DNA from: Neobacillus notoginsengisoli
GTDB lineage: Bacteria; Bacillota; Bacilli; Bacillales; Cytobacillaceae
Assembly (NCBI RefSeq): GCF_003515685.1
Contig: NZ_QWEG01000001.1
Span: 372,001 to 436,000, forward strand
Direction of reading: 5' to 3'
DNA: 64,000 nucleotides
The first letter of the stretch is position 1. The number at the start of each line of letters is the position of its first letter. Under the pieces are notes generated by a model that saw only the letters and a program-made list of their open reading frames with translations, searched no databases and had not been told where the DNA came from. This document shows, in pieces, positions 16,385 to 24,870 of the stretch. The position numbers and the translations under genes were made by a program.

Positions 16385-16552
16385 TTTATATTCCTTTCTA
16401 AATTTGAATGGGTATTCTTTTTTCTACTAACTATTAAACTAAAAATATTTTAAAGCATAACATAATAGAGTTCCCATTCAGTTACAGTATTTTAGCTGAT
16501 TAATTAGGGCATAGTTTCAAAAGGTCAATCTGTGTTTTTGTCATAATATACC

Positions 16553-16581
16553 TTTACAAAATACACCAGATAAATTAAACT
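16553..16581 (+). promoter_or_regulatory. Likely tracrRNA promoter
   Basis: TTTACA (16553-16558), a 17-base spacer, TAAACT (16576-16581). The expected start, about 7 bases on, is the first base of the anti-repeat at 16588. Confidence 0.55.
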
Positions 16582-16587
16582 TAATGT

Positions 16588-16736
16588 ATCATAGTACAGC
16601 AATGGCGTTGATGTTTCTATGATAAGGGCTTTAAAGCCCGTGGCGTTGGGGATCGCCTGCCCGTTTCGACGGGCTTCTCCCCGCTTCCTTCAATGAAAAG
16701 GCCTTAGCTAAATTGGTAGCTGAGGCCTATTTTTAT
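16588..16736 (+). ncRNA. tracrRNA of the type II-C CRISPR system
   Basis: The anti-repeat at 16588-16623 mirrors the array repeat with few mismatches (atcatagtacagcaatgg, then cgttgatgtttctatgat). Then come AAGGGCTTTAAAGCCC, the GGCGTTGGGGATCGCC element and a gcccg-tttc-gacgggc hairpin ending CTTCTCCCC, which closely follow the tracrRNA layout of Geobacillus-type Cas9. A strong terminator (ggccttagcta/tagctgaggcc, 16699-16728, then ATTTTTA) closes the unit. It pairs with crRNA and binds Cas9. The 3' end is a prediction. Confidence 0.9.
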
Positions 16737-16765
16737 AGGCATTTACTTTTAAAGGGGGTTAAAAG

Positions 16766-19700
16766 ATGGTTGAACAGGATTATAGGTTAGGACTGGATAT
16801 TGGTACGAACTCAATTGGCTGGAGCGTCATTGGCTTACGCTATGATGATCTAAGCGGACGCTATGTAAAAGAAAAAATCATTGATCTTGGGGTTAGGATG
16901 TTTGATAAGGCCGAAATTCCCAAGACTGGGGCTTCTCTAGCAGAACCACGAAGAATAGCACGATCTTCAAGAAGAAGATTGAATAGAAGAAGCCAGCGAA
17001 AACGTGATATCCGACAACTATTAATCAAACATTCTATTATCAACCAGAAAGAACTGGATCATCTTTATCCATTGCCCCCAGGTTCCGTAGATATATGGGA
17101 TATTCGCATAGATGGTTTGGAACGAAAACTTTCCCACCTCGAGTGGGTGAGATTATTGATTCATCTCGCACAAAGACGAGGGTATAAATCTAATAGGAAA
17201 TCTGAACGAAAAGAAGAAGAAACCGGAAAGGTATTGTCCAGTATTCAAACGAATCAGCAGCTTTTAGCTGAATACCGGACAGTTGGAGAAATGTGGGTGA
17301 AAAACGAAAAATTCAGTTCTAGCGACAAAAGGCGCAATTCTCCGAACGAATACATATTTAACGTAAGCCGGGAAGATTTAAAACAAGAAATTATAACCCT
17401 TTTTAATTTCCAACGACAATACCTGTCCCCTTATGCCACAGAGAAACTACAGGAAGAATACTTGGAAATTTGGGAATATCAACTGCCTTTCGCATCTGGA
17501 AATGATATTCTGAAAAGGGTAGGCTGCTGTTCGTTGGAGCCCAATGAACGCAGAATTCCTAAAGCTTCTTTTACCTTCCAATACTTTGCTGTACTGGACA
17601 AGCTAAATAATTTAAGAATCGGAAACAATGCCGAGCATTTGACCGAAGATCAAAGAAACTTGTTACTAAACAGGATTTTTGAACGAACTGATTACTATTC
17701 TAAAAAGGAAGTACCAAAGGTTCATTATTCAGATTTAAGAAAATGGTTGAATCTGGATTACTCATTCCGATTCAATGGATTTGATTCTGCATCCACAGAT
17801 GAGTTAAAAAAAATAGAGAAAAGGGAGTTTGTCAACTTAAAACCTTATTATGAAATTAAAAAGGCAGCTGCCCTATATTCCGAAAAGTCAGGTGAGTTCT
17901 GCTCCCATGAAGATTTTGACACATTTGCCTATGTCCTAACTGTATACAAAAATGACAAAGACATCAGAGCGTATCTTCTAAATCAGAATAATATAGCAAA
18001 AAAAGTCTATGACTTGGATTTGATTGAGAATTTGTCGGACCTTTCCTATTCTAAATTCGGACACTTATCTTACAAATCATTAAAAAGAATTATACCTCTT
18101 ATGGAAGCAGGAAAATCTTTTAAACAGTCCGCAGAGGAGTTAGGATATGATACAACAGGAATGCAGAAATCGAAAAGAAGTCTTCTGCTTCCTACTATTC
18201 CTGATGAAATCACCAATCCAATAGTAAAGCGGGCGTTATCACAATCACGGAAAGTTGTAAACGCCATCATCAAACGTAACGGTTCCCCTTTATCCATTCA
18301 TATTGAATTGGCAAGGGAACTTTCAAAAGATCACTCAGAGAGAAATAAGATTAAGAAGGAACAAGATGCCAATTATGAGAAGAATAAAGGGGCAATCAAG
18401 GTCTTAGTTGAAAATGGGGTTTTTAATCCAACTGGTTTTGATATTGTCCGATATAAACTGTGGAAGGAACAGAATGGCCAATGTGCATATTCCCTAAAGA
18501 AAATTCCTGCCAATGTGTTTTTTGCTGAACTCCGGCGTGAAAGGAACAGCTCACCAATTCTCGATGTTGATCACATTCTTCCCTATAGCCAAAGCTTTAT
18601 AGATGGCTATGATAATAAAGTGCTCGTCTATAGCGATGAAAATAGGAAGAAAGGAAATAGGATTCCTTACTATTACTTAAAGGATAAGCCCGAAAAGTGG
18701 ACAGCATTTGAGAACTATGTTGAATCTAATAAAGAGTTTAAAGGAAAAAAGCGAAATTATTTGCTTAAGAAAGAGTTTTCAGCACGAGAAAGCGAGTTAT
18801 TCAAAGAGCGCCATTTAAATGACACTCGCTATGCAACACGCTTTTTCAAAAATTTCGTTGAAAGAAATCTCTTGTTTAAAGAACCATTAGTTCCAATTGC
18901 CAAAAAAGTGCAGACTATTAACGGAAAAATAACTGCTCATTTAAGAAGCCGGTGGGGGCTAGAAAAAGCGAGGAAGGAAAGTTTTCTCCATCATGCAATG
19001 GATGCCGTAGTGATAGCCTGCACAGATCAGCACATGGTGACTAAAGTTACAGAGTATTATCAGTTAAAAGAGAATGCGAAAAATATAAGAAAGCCATACT
19101 TTCCTTTGCCATGGGAAGGGTTCCGGGATGAATTGTTAACACGTCTTGCAACCCAGCCAGTCCCCCAAAAAATTAAGGAAGCTTTAGAATTAAAGGCTCC
19201 TCTGCCTGACTATATGTTCGTTTCCAGGATGCCGAAAAGATCAGTTACGGGAGCGGCCCATAAAGAGACAATTATGAAGTATGGCGGCATTGATGAAAAG
19301 ACCGGTAAAACCAAGATAATTAAAAAAGTTGCCCTTAAGGATATAAAATTCAATTCAGATGGTGACTTTGAAATGATAGGGAAAGAAAGTGACATGGCCA
19401 CATACGAGGCAATAAAATCCCGGTATTTAGAATACGATAAGAATCCTGAGGCGGCTTTTGCTCAGCCGCTCTTTAAGCCAAGCAAGACTGGATTATTTAA
19501 TCCAATTAAAAAAGTGAAAATACAGATGGAAACGAAATCCTTTGTTAGAGAGGTTAACGGAGGCGTAGCTCAAAATGGTGATCTAGTTAGGATTGATCTT
19601 TTTCGAAAAGACAACAAGTACTCAATTGTGCCCATCTATGTAATAGATACTGCAGAAGAAGATTTGCCTAACCGAATGGTTGCAGCACGTAAAGGATATC

Positions 19701-20017
19701 ATCATTGGCCGGAGTTAGATAAGTCGTTTGAATTTGAATTCAGCGTACACCCTTTCGACTTAATTCGTATTCAAAGTGAAAAAGGGGATAAAATAGAAGA
19801 TAAATTCTTATATTTTGCAACAATTGACATCGATAGTAACCGGTTAGAGTGCAAGGAAGTAAACATTCCATCCGTTAGAAATGCTAGATTCGGCTTAAAT
19901 TCTATTATATCAATTGAGAAATACGAGGTGGGGATTTTAGGAGATCTTCATTTAGTCAAAAAAGAACCTAGAAAACCCTTTCAAAACTCTAAAGGTAGAA
20001 AAGTGGTTTTAAATTAG
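16766..20017 (+). CDS. cas9: Cas9 endonuclease, type II-C
   Basis: A 1083-residue, compact Cas9 close in length and sequence style to GeoCas9. All nuclease motifs are present: RuvC-I LGLDIGTNSIGW with Asp11; the arginine-rich bridge helix (EPRRIARSSRRRLNRRSQRK, about 59-78); RuvC-II HIELARE with Glu514; HNH DVDHILPYSQ with His603, Asn617 and Asn626; and RuvC-III HHAMDAVV with His743 and Asp746. It should cut DNA guided by crRNA-tracrRNA. The start follows AAAGGGGG. It begins just after the tracrRNA terminator and is followed by cas1 and cas2. No frameshift or lost catalytic residue is seen, so interference looks functional. Confidence 0.97.
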   Translation: MVEQDYRLGLDIGTNSIGWSVIGLRYDDLSGRYVKEKIIDLGVRMFDKAEIPKTGASLAEPRRIARSSRRRLNRRSQRKRDIRQLLIKHSIINQKELDHLYPLPPGSVDIWDIRIDGLERKLSHLEWVRLLIHLAQRRGYKSNRKSERKEEETGKVLSSIQTNQQLLAEYRTVGEMWVKNEKFSSSDKRRNSPNEYIFNVSREDLKQEIITLFNFQRQYLSPYATEKLQEEYLEIWEYQLPFASGNDILKRVGCCSLEPNERRIPKASFTFQYFAVLDKLNNLRIGNNAEHLTEDQRNLLLNRIFERTDYYSKKEVPKVHYSDLRKWLNLDYSFRFNGFDSASTDELKKIEKREFVNLKPYYEIKKAAALYSEKSGEFCSHEDFDTFAYVLTVYKNDKDIRAYLLNQNNIAKKVYDLDLIENLSDLSYSKFGHLSYKSLKRIIPLMEAGKSFKQSAEELGYDTTGMQKSKRSLLLPTIPDEITNPIVKRALSQSRKVVNAIIKRNGSPLSIHIELARELSKDHSERNKIKKEQDANYEKNKGAIKVLVENGVFNPTGFDIVRYKLWKEQNGQCAYSLKKIPANVFFAELRRERNSSPILDVDHILPYSQSFIDGYDNKVLVYSDENRKKGNRIPYYYLKDKPEKWTAFENYVESNKEFKGKKRNYLLKKEFSARESELFKERHLNDTRYATRFFKNFVERNLLFKEPLVPIAKKVQTINGKITAHLRSRWGLEKARKESFLHHAMDAVVIACTDQHMVTKVTEYYQLKENAKNIRKPYFPLPWEGFRDELLTRLATQPVPQKIKEALELKAPLPDYMFVSRMPKRSVTGAAHKETIMKYGGIDEKTGKTKIIKKVALKDIKFNSDGDFEMIGKESDMATYEAIKSRYLEYDKNPEAAFAQPLFKPSKTGLFNPIKKVKIQMETKSFVREVNGGVAQNGDLVRIDLFRKDNKYSIVPIYVIDTAEEDLPNRMVAARKGYHHWPELDKSFEFEFSVHPFDLIRIQSEKGDKIEDKFLYFATIDIDSNRLECKEVNIPSVRNARFGLNSIISIEKYEVGILGDLHLVKKEPRKPFQNSKGRKVVLN

Positions 20018-20118
20018 TAGCAGCGGTAAGTGACTTGTCACTTACCCTATTTTTTTATGTATTTTTTCACCTCTTTTGGGAAGAATGGGGGACAAATGGA
20101 TTAAAAGAGGTGAAGGGG

Positions 20119-21011
20119 ATGACTTGGCGTCATATTATGATTACACAAAACGCAAACCTATCCGTTAAAAACAACAAATTAGTTATTAAACAAGAGGAAA
20201 CAGTTACAATTCCACTACAGGATATTGCCTCTATTATAATTGAAGCCAGAGGAGTTTCATTAAACACATATTTATTGAGCCAGTGTGCTGCTTATAAGAT
20301 ATCGTATTTACTTGCGATGAAAAGATGCTTCCAAATGGTATCTTAACAAGCTTTCATCAGCACTCTAGGCAATTGACGGTCCTGTCAATGCAACTATCAT
20401 TATCAAAACCTTTTAAGAAAAGGATATGGCAGCAGATTATTCAGCAAAAAATTCTTAATCAGGCACTATGTCTACAGTACTTGGATAAGACCGGATACGA
20501 GGATTTGAAGTTTATTGCAAAAGCAGTAGAATCGGGAGATAGATCAAACCGGGAAGCTTATGCCGCCAAAATTTATTTTCAAAAATGGATGGACAAAAAT
20601 TTTACAAGGCGCTCAGATGATCCAGTGAATCGGCTTTTGAATTATGGATATGCAATTTTGAGAGGGGCAATGGCCAGAGCTTTTACATTATATGGGTTCA
20701 CCCCTAGTTTAGAGGTTTACCATGATAATCAGTTAAACTCCTTTAATCTGGCAGATGATTTTATGGAAGTGTTTCGCCCTTTGGTCGATTATCATGTTGC
20801 ACAACAGAATGCTGAAGAATGGAAGCCAGAAACAAGAGCTGCCCTCGTAAATCTCTTAAATATGGATATAGAGATAGGCGGAGAGAAGAGGTCAGTTACA
20901 ACAGCGATTGAAGACATGGTCAAAAGTTATGTGACCTGTTGCCGCCAGCAAGATCCGGTATATTTAAAACTTCCTGTGCTGCTCCCGACAAGGGTGCATG
21001 CTTATGAGTAA
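20119..21011 (+). pseudogene. cas1: Cas1 integrase, frameshifted
   Basis: The first frame (MTWRHIMITQNANLSVKNNK to about 20300) is the N-terminal beta domain of Cas1. Near 20303 one base is missing: the expected VFTCDEKMLPNGILTSFHQH is in the next frame, which then runs to 21011. That part has the catalytic region: VESGDRSNREAYAAKIYF with the first Glu, LEVYHDNQ with His and LADDFMEVFRP with Asp. An intact Cas1 would be about 297 aa, normal for II-C. As read, spacer capture should be off. A read error or programmed frameshift are the alternatives. GTGAAGGGG precedes the ATG. Confidence 0.88.
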
Positions 21012-21324
21012 TTATATGAGGATACTATTGTTTTTTGATCTGCCGGTGAAAACGAAAAAGGAACGCCGGGACTACACTCGTTTTCGGAACTACTTATTGA
21101 ACGAGGGGTTTGATATGATGCAGTTCTCTGTTTACTGTCGTTTGTGCAACGGACATGAATCAATGGAAAGACAGCTGGAGAAAGTGGAAAAAAACCTTCC
21201 TCCTAGAGGACAAATAAGGGCAATGCCAGTTACTGAAAAGCAATATGAGAGAATAAGAATTTTGTTGGGTGCCAGGACCACCAATGAAAAAAGAGTAACC
21301 ATAAATCAACTTTCCTTGTTTTAA
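21004..21324 (+). CDS. cas2: Cas2
   Basis: A 106-residue protein with the Cas2 ferredoxin fold: the first strand MRILLFFDLPV with Asp, then RDYTRFRNYLLNEGFDMMQF, YCRLCNG and KVEKNLPPRGQIRAMPVTE. It overlaps the end of cas1 by 8 bases, so it was made with it. ATG 21004 has AGGGTG upstream; ATG 20998 and 21016 are also possible. Cas2 bridges two Cas1 dimers in spacer integration. With cas1 broken it probably has no partner. No csn2 or cas4 is near, as expected for II-C. Confidence 0.92.
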   Translation: MSNYMRILLFFDLPVKTKKERRDYTRFRNYLLNEGFDMMQFSVYCRLCNGHESMERQLEKVEKNLPPRGQIRAMPVTEKQYERIRILLGARTTNEKRVTINQLSLF

Positions 21325-21624
21325 TTCAGAAGTATATTTATCTCCACTTTTGGAAAAAGTATTAAATTTAGTATGTATAAATTTAATGACTTTTGACAAT
21401 ACTATATATAAATAACTGGAAACATGTTAATTGAGTTGCATATTCAATTTACTGAACCAACTTCTTATAGTCTCCAAAAAATATATCTTATGTTGGCTTT
21501 CTTGATACTTTGCAACAAAGGTCCAGATAAAAATTAACAAAAAGCAATTTATTATAAGGTGTTTTTTGAAAAAATAGAGACTTTTTGCAGAACAAAGGAA
21601 AGTTTCAAGTCGATTTTTAAAGAC
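21325..21624. other. AT-rich stretch between cas2 and the array
   Basis: Very AT-rich, no gene. It lies at the cas-proximal end of the array, next to repeat 1, and could hold the leader or integration-site region. Confidence 0.45.
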
Positions 21625-21660
21625 AAAAAGCCTGCAAACACTTGGTTTGACAGGCTTTTT
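21625..21660. terminator. Terminator between cas2 and the CRISPR array
   Basis: The stem aaaaagcctg/caggcttttt works on both strands and could end both cas transcription and the opposing crRNA transcript. Confidence 0.75.
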
Positions 21661-21669
21661 GCGAGACGT

Positions 21670-22168
21670 ATCATAATACAGCAATGGCTTTGATGGAACT
21701 ATGACTAATAAAGTTCAGGCTTTCGACCTTCCTTCATCATAATACAGCAATGGCTTTGATGGAACTATGACATTTTGCGCTCATCACTTCCTACGGTTAA
21801 AATCATAAAACAGCAATGGCTTTGTTGGAACTATGACCAAGAAAATCAGACGTAAGATTGCTAAAGAATCATAAAACAGCAATGGCTTTGATGGAACTAT
21901 GACACAGAACAAAGTGTACTTCGCAGGCAAGACAATCATAATACAGCAATGGTTTTGATGGAACTATGACTGACTGCAGCGGTTAAGGTTTGGATCGCAG
22001 ATCATAATACAGCAATGGCTTTGATGGAACTATAACGGATGTTGAGTTGGAATGGATGCCGTTTGAATCATAGTACAGCAATGGCTTTGATGGATCTATG
22101 ACGGGTCGGAGGTTCGAATCCCACTCAAATTAATCATAATACAATAATGCATTTGATGGAACTATAAC
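21670..22168 (-). CRISPR. CRISPR array, 8 repeats of 36 bp, 7 spacers
   Basis: Repeats start at 21670, 21736, 21802, 21868, 21935, 22001, 22067 and 22133. Spacers are 30 bp (the fourth 31). On the plus strand the repeat begins atcataatacagcaatgg and ends ggaactatgac, so the crRNA-sense repeat (starting GTCATAGTTCC, the GeoCas9 form) is on the minus strand, opposite to cas9. The repeat at 22133 is the most altered (ataatacaataatgcat), marking it as the old end. Repeats 3 and 4 carry ATAAAAC, repeats 6 and 8 end TATAAC. Spacer 6 (22037-22066) matches the FrnE-like gene; spacer 7 (22103-22132) holds a tRNA T-arm word. Confidence 0.97.
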
Positions 22169-22240
22169 GTGTATTTAAGTGCCTCCTACTCCTTGCTATT
22201 TGTCGAGAGAATATTCGGTTTCTCAATATATAATAAAAAT

Positions 22241-22272
22241 GTGGGCAGACAATTATTTTTTTGTCTGCCCAC
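22241..22272 (-). terminator. Terminator of the primase-helicase gene
   Basis: The stem gtgggcagacaa/ttgtctgcccac is followed on the minus strand by ATTTTTATTA, 16 bases past the stop. Confidence 0.8.
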
Positions 22273-22287
22273 CTTGTTATGCTTACC

Positions 22288-24615
22288 TTAAAATAACCCC
22301 ATCTGTTCCACCTTGCCGAAACTTTCTTTATCCTCTACATAACCCATGTTTTTATAACCAGCTTTTCTCTTTTCGTACATTTTCTCTAAAGCAGGTACCT
22401 TTTTATCTGCGTAGTCGTAGACCCTCACTTCCTGCTTGTCGTCATATAGACGGTGTAGCCGGCCGACATATTGTTCCAGGGTTCCTTTCCAGGAGATTGG
22501 CATTGCGAGGAACAGAGTGTCCAGTCTTGAATCGTCAAAACCTTCGCCAATGTATTTTCCTGTTGCAATAACGAGCCGTTCTTCGGAATCAGGTATATTG
22601 GCTAGCCGTTCAAGTTCAGCTTTTTGCTGCTTTTTCGTCAATTTACCAGTAAGTACAACGATATTTTTAGCAAAATGTTTGAATTGATCTTGTAGGTAAT
22701 CAAGATGCTCAATCCGCTCAGTCAGAATAAGTGGCGACCTTCTTTCCTCAAGCGCTAGTAGGACATCATCAAACAGCTGCTGATTTCTTCTTTTATCGGA
22801 GGATAGCTGTTTATAAAGTTCTTGAATATCCTCTGATTTTGATGAAAAAGCTGTTTCACGGACAATGAGCCTGTGAATAAATGGCCTCACTTTTGCCTGG
22901 CTCTTTGCATCTACTTTATAGCGGATAGGACCGCATTGCATGAAGATAATTGGATGAAGGCCGTCTTTTCGTATTGGTGTTGCTGAAAGGCCAACCACAT
23001 ACTTGGCACGAACCTGTTTCAAAACACGTTCAAATGTAAAGGCAGAAATATGGTGGCACTCATCAATAACAATTTGCCCATACTGGGTAATAAAGCTTTT
23101 TAACTCTCCTTTATACGCAAGGCTTTGAAGCGTGACAACATCGACCTTTCCGGTCAGTTGTTTTTTGTTCCCGCCATATTCACCAATTTCTTTTTTAGGT
23201 AAATCAAGAAATGAAGCGAGTTGCGCAATCCATTGTTGTTGTAGCTGCCTTGTATGGACAATTACAAGCGTATTTACTTTTCGCTCACCAATCAAAGAGG
23301 CAGCTATAACGGTTTTACCGAAACCAGTAGTAGCTGACAAAACGCCATTGTCATATTGAAGTAATTGTGAAACTGCATCTATTTGCTGCCCTGTCAACTG
23401 CCCAGTGAAGGAAACGTCTACATGTTCGCCATGGTAAGAATGGTCTTCAAACACGACTTCGATATTATGCTCGGCCAACAACTTTTCGAGGGGCTCTTTG
23501 CAACCACGGGGAAGGATTAGATCCTGATAGAATTCTATACTACAATTGATCGACCTTGGAATCCTAGCTGTAGATAACCTTTGTGCCTGGGCTTTATAAT
23601 ATGCCGGATTCCTAATTGTAACAAGATCCATTAGTTTTGCCTTTAAATAAGAAGGGATTAGCTGTTTTTTAATGAACAAGCCATTTTTGATAACAACAAC
23701 CAACTTCTTAGACATTACCTCATTCGCTGTAATTTCTACTTCTCCACTCAAAACTTCAAGAAAATGGAATAGTTCACCTGGCGTAATCTTATGGACTGTG
23801 GAAAGATATATCCATTGATCCGGATATGCTGTAAAGGTTTCGTCTACAAAAAGGCTATTGCCCTTTCTTCCTGATTCGCGTTGCAAGGGAAGGGCGATCA
23901 AATTTCCAATTCCGCCTTCAGGCAAAGAATCCTGGTTTGGGAACATCCTGTCATAGGACTCAACCCCAACTTGATTCCTTTTTACTAGCGTTTTAGAAAG
24001 AAGGACATGTCCAAGTTTTCTTGCTGTGGCAGCAGGTACGTTAGCGGAAAAGAAGAACCATACATGTGCACCATTTCCTGAGCGGGACCGTTCAATGCTG
24101 TAAGGAACTCTATGTTCCTGGCAAACTTGGGTAAATGCAAGAACATCTTCTTGCCAGTTGTGCTTATCAAAATCAACAGCCAAGAAGGAGCATGTATTAT
24201 CTTTTTGTAAGGGATAAATGCCAATTGTGTGATCACCGCCAAGATGTCCTTGAAGAACCTGATCCATAAGCAGAAGAAATGAGCGGTTCTGACAATCTGT
24301 ACATTTAATTGTTGGCAGCTTGCACTTTTCTGGATGCCATTGTAAAGAACATGCAGGTGAGTAGCCGGATCTCCCGTCTTTGGCGATCCACCTTTTTGCA
24401 TATAAGTCATACCGTCCTTTAAAGAGACTCTTGTACAGCTTCAATTTATTATCAAAGGGAGAATGCTTTGTTACAAGCTCTATGTTTTCAAGGTCTAGTC
24501 GCCGGATCATAGGTTGCTTTAATAAAAGAGCGATTTGTTTAGTGAGATAGGCATTCTCTCGCAGTAAGCGATTGTTTTCTGCTATTAATTTCTCCAATGT
24601 AATATCTGCACTCAT
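22288..24615 (-). CDS. TOTE-type primase-helicase
   Basis: A 775-residue two-part protein. After a coiled coil (ITLEKLIAENNRLLRENAYL, residues 5-24) comes an archaeo-eukaryotic primase domain: FKGRYDLYAKRW, SFLAVDFDKHNW with the metal Asp pair near 147, and RSRSGNGAHVWFF with His near 185. The C-terminal half is a superfamily 2 helicase with Walker A ATTGFGKT (about 430), DECHH (about 515), GLSATP and a motif VI region EQYVGRLHRLYDD. This mix is the TOTE conflict-system arrangement, thought to act against invading DNA or in repair; the exact job is unknown. GAGGTAG precedes the ATG. It is next to the CRISPR array and diverges from the following helicase. Confidence 0.85.
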   Translation of the reverse strand: MSADITLEKLIAENNRLLRENAYLTKQIALLLKQPMIRRLDLENIELVTKHSPFDNKLKLYKSLFKGRYDLYAKRWIAKDGRSGYSPACSLQWHPEKCKLPTIKCTDCQNRSFLLLMDQVLQGHLGGDHTIGIYPLQKDNTCSFLAVDFDKHNWQEDVLAFTQVCQEHRVPYSIERSRSGNGAHVWFFFSANVPAATARKLGHVLLSKTLVKRNQVGVESYDRMFPNQDSLPEGGIGNLIALPLQRESGRKGNSLFVDETFTAYPDQWIYLSTVHKITPGELFHFLEVLSGEVEITANEVMSKKLVVVIKNGLFIKKQLIPSYLKAKLMDLVTIRNPAYYKAQAQRLSTARIPRSINCSIEFYQDLILPRGCKEPLEKLLAEHNIEVVFEDHSYHGEHVDVSFTGQLTGQQIDAVSQLLQYDNGVLSATTGFGKTVIAASLIGERKVNTLVIVHTRQLQQQWIAQLASFLDLPKKEIGEYGGNKKQLTGKVDVVTLQSLAYKGELKSFITQYGQIVIDECHHISAFTFERVLKQVRAKYVVGLSATPIRKDGLHPIIFMQCGPIRYKVDAKSQAKVRPFIHRLIVRETAFSSKSEDIQELYKQLSSDKRRNQQLFDDVLLALEERRSPLILTERIEHLDYLQDQFKHFAKNIVVLTGKLTKKQQKAELERLANIPDSEERLVIATGKYIGEGFDDSRLDTLFLAMPISWKGTLEQYVGRLHRLYDDKQEVRVYDYADKKVPALEKMYEKRKAGYKNMGYVEDKESFGKVEQMGLF

Positions 24616-24748
24616 TTTGCTACCTCTATAAGTTTTTTAATAATTGTAAGTGATTTATAGGGGTGAGTACAACATTAGGATATGGGAATCCACAATTAGA
24701 TTTTTCCTTTAATAGAAACTTAGAAGTCATTATATGCCACAACAAAAT

Positions 24749-24778
24749 CATCATCCAGCAAAAAAGGATGATGTTTTT
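24749..24778 (+). terminator. Hairpin with T-run between two divergent helicase genes
   Basis: The stem catcatcc/ggatgatg is followed by TTTTT on the plus strand. It sits ahead of a plus-strand gene, so it may be a leader attenuator rather than an end. Confidence 0.4.
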
Positions 24779-24870
24779 CCTTTTAGTGATAAACCCGCCA
24801 AGATCTTCTATAAACCCTGCCATTATAGTAAAATATTGGTAACAAGGATTTTGTCGATAGGGGAAGAATC

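Noticed and set aside
22179-22571. 130-codon plus-strand frame after the array
   Set aside because: It overlaps the terminator and the minus-strand TOTE gene and has no Shine-Dalgarno.
24626-24823. 65-codon minus-strand frame between the two helicases
   Set aside because: No recognisable start site, and it includes a hairpin; probably non-coding.
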